Positions 63,923 through 64,000 of a stretch of 64,000 nucleotides of DNA are shown in pieces (within the stretch, counting starts at the first letter, position 1; each line of letters begins with the position of its first letter). The notes under the pieces are model-generated. The model was given only the letters and a program-made list of their open reading frames with translations, searched no databases and was not told the DNA's origin. The DNA lies in NCBI GenBank assembly GCA_947475525.1, contig CANJMI010000019.1, positions 1 to 64,000 on the forward strand, in the 5' to 3' direction. The position numbers and the translations under genes were made by a program. This stretch comes from Polyangiaceae bacterium (GTDB taxonomy: Bacteria > Myxococcota_A > Polyangia > Polyangiales > Polyangiaceae).

Positions 63923-64000
63923 ATGAGTGTCGGGGTGCGCCCGAGCGTGCTGGTCGTCGATGATGACGCGTCGAACCTCGCGATTGTCGCCACCGTGCTT
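63923..64000 (+). CDS. Response regulator receiver domain (3' end cut off)
   Basis: Only the first 26 residues are in the window. The ATG at 63923 has agggag (63914-63919) upstream; an ATG at 63899 is in frame too. VLVVDDDASNLAIVATVL is the first beta strand and alpha helix of a CheY-like receiver, with the acidic pair DDD that binds magnesium. The phosphorylated aspartate and any output domain lie beyond the edge, so its role cannot be told. Confidence 0.8.
   Translation, partial: MSVGVRPSVLVVDDDASNLAIVATVL

Overview
The window is one continuous stretch of very GC-rich bacterial DNA. About 50 protein genes are supported. I see no tRNA or rRNA gene, no CRISPR array, no transposase and no phage. 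Several traits together point to Myxococcota, probably the Polyangia side: a Ser/Thr protein kinase with a C-terminal membrane anchor, many lipoproteins whose lipobox is followed by a Gly/Ser/Thr linker, Cys-rich secreted repeats, a plant-type quinolinate synthase, a mitochondrial/spirochaete-type EF-G, and DUF2169/pentapeptide-type VgrG cargo genes. The assignment is inferred from gene content and was not tested by phylogeny.

Layout. 1-6083: a glycine-rich RRM protein cut by the window edge, a small lipoprotein, a MoxR ATPase / DUF58 / membrane transglutaminase operon, and an alpha/beta hydrolase. 6170-14422: a PLP-dependent deaminase-like enzyme, gamma-glutamyltransferase, a SMUG1-type uracil-DNA glycosylase, a Bcp peroxiredoxin, and a two-gene biotin-dependent acyl-CoA carboxylase. 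14483-18001: two tandem paralogous lipoproteins followed, with a 4-base overlap, by a beta-helix (pectate-lyase-like) lipoprotein. 18007-29605: central metabolism and information genes (PPi-type phosphofructokinase, EF-G, NadA, PlsX, an RNA methyltransferase). A striking P-loop ATPase-SLOG fusion of unknown function lies among them.

29646-40780: a type VI secretion cargo island without the core machinery. It holds VgrG, a DUF2169-pentapeptide fusion, a second pentapeptide protein, DUF3540, a PAAR-like DUF4150 protein, and another DUF2169 protein with a coiled-coil tail. ApaG and a lipoprotein are interspersed. No recognisable toxin domain is present. 41088-45917: a 1-Cys peroxiredoxin translationally coupled to a Cys-rich lipoprotein, then a run of secreted lipoproteins. 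One of these carries an HEETH zinc-protease motif.

45949-52042: an ECF-like sigma factor with its own transmembrane segment, coupled to a cysteine-desulfurase-like enzyme. Divergent from these is an arginine operon of the Xanthomonas type: N-acetylornithine carbamoyltransferase, an acetylglutamate kinase with a C-terminal GNAT domain, and ArgC. 52050-64000: a leftward run of TPR/O-GlcNAc-transferase-like protein, Cys-rich lipoprotein, Ppk, protoporphyrinogen oxidase and patatin, the last four tightly coupled. Then come a GNAT, an N-formylglutamate-amidohydrolase-like protein, the Ser/Thr kinase, a lipoprotein, a tiny membrane protein and the start of a response regulator.

Many neighbouring genes share ATGA or GTGA overlaps, so several blocks are probably co-translated. 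The least explained parts are the ATPase-SLOG fusion, the membrane-tethered sigma factor with its PLP-enzyme partner, the toxin-less VgrG island, and the paralogous lipoprotein/beta-helix trio.
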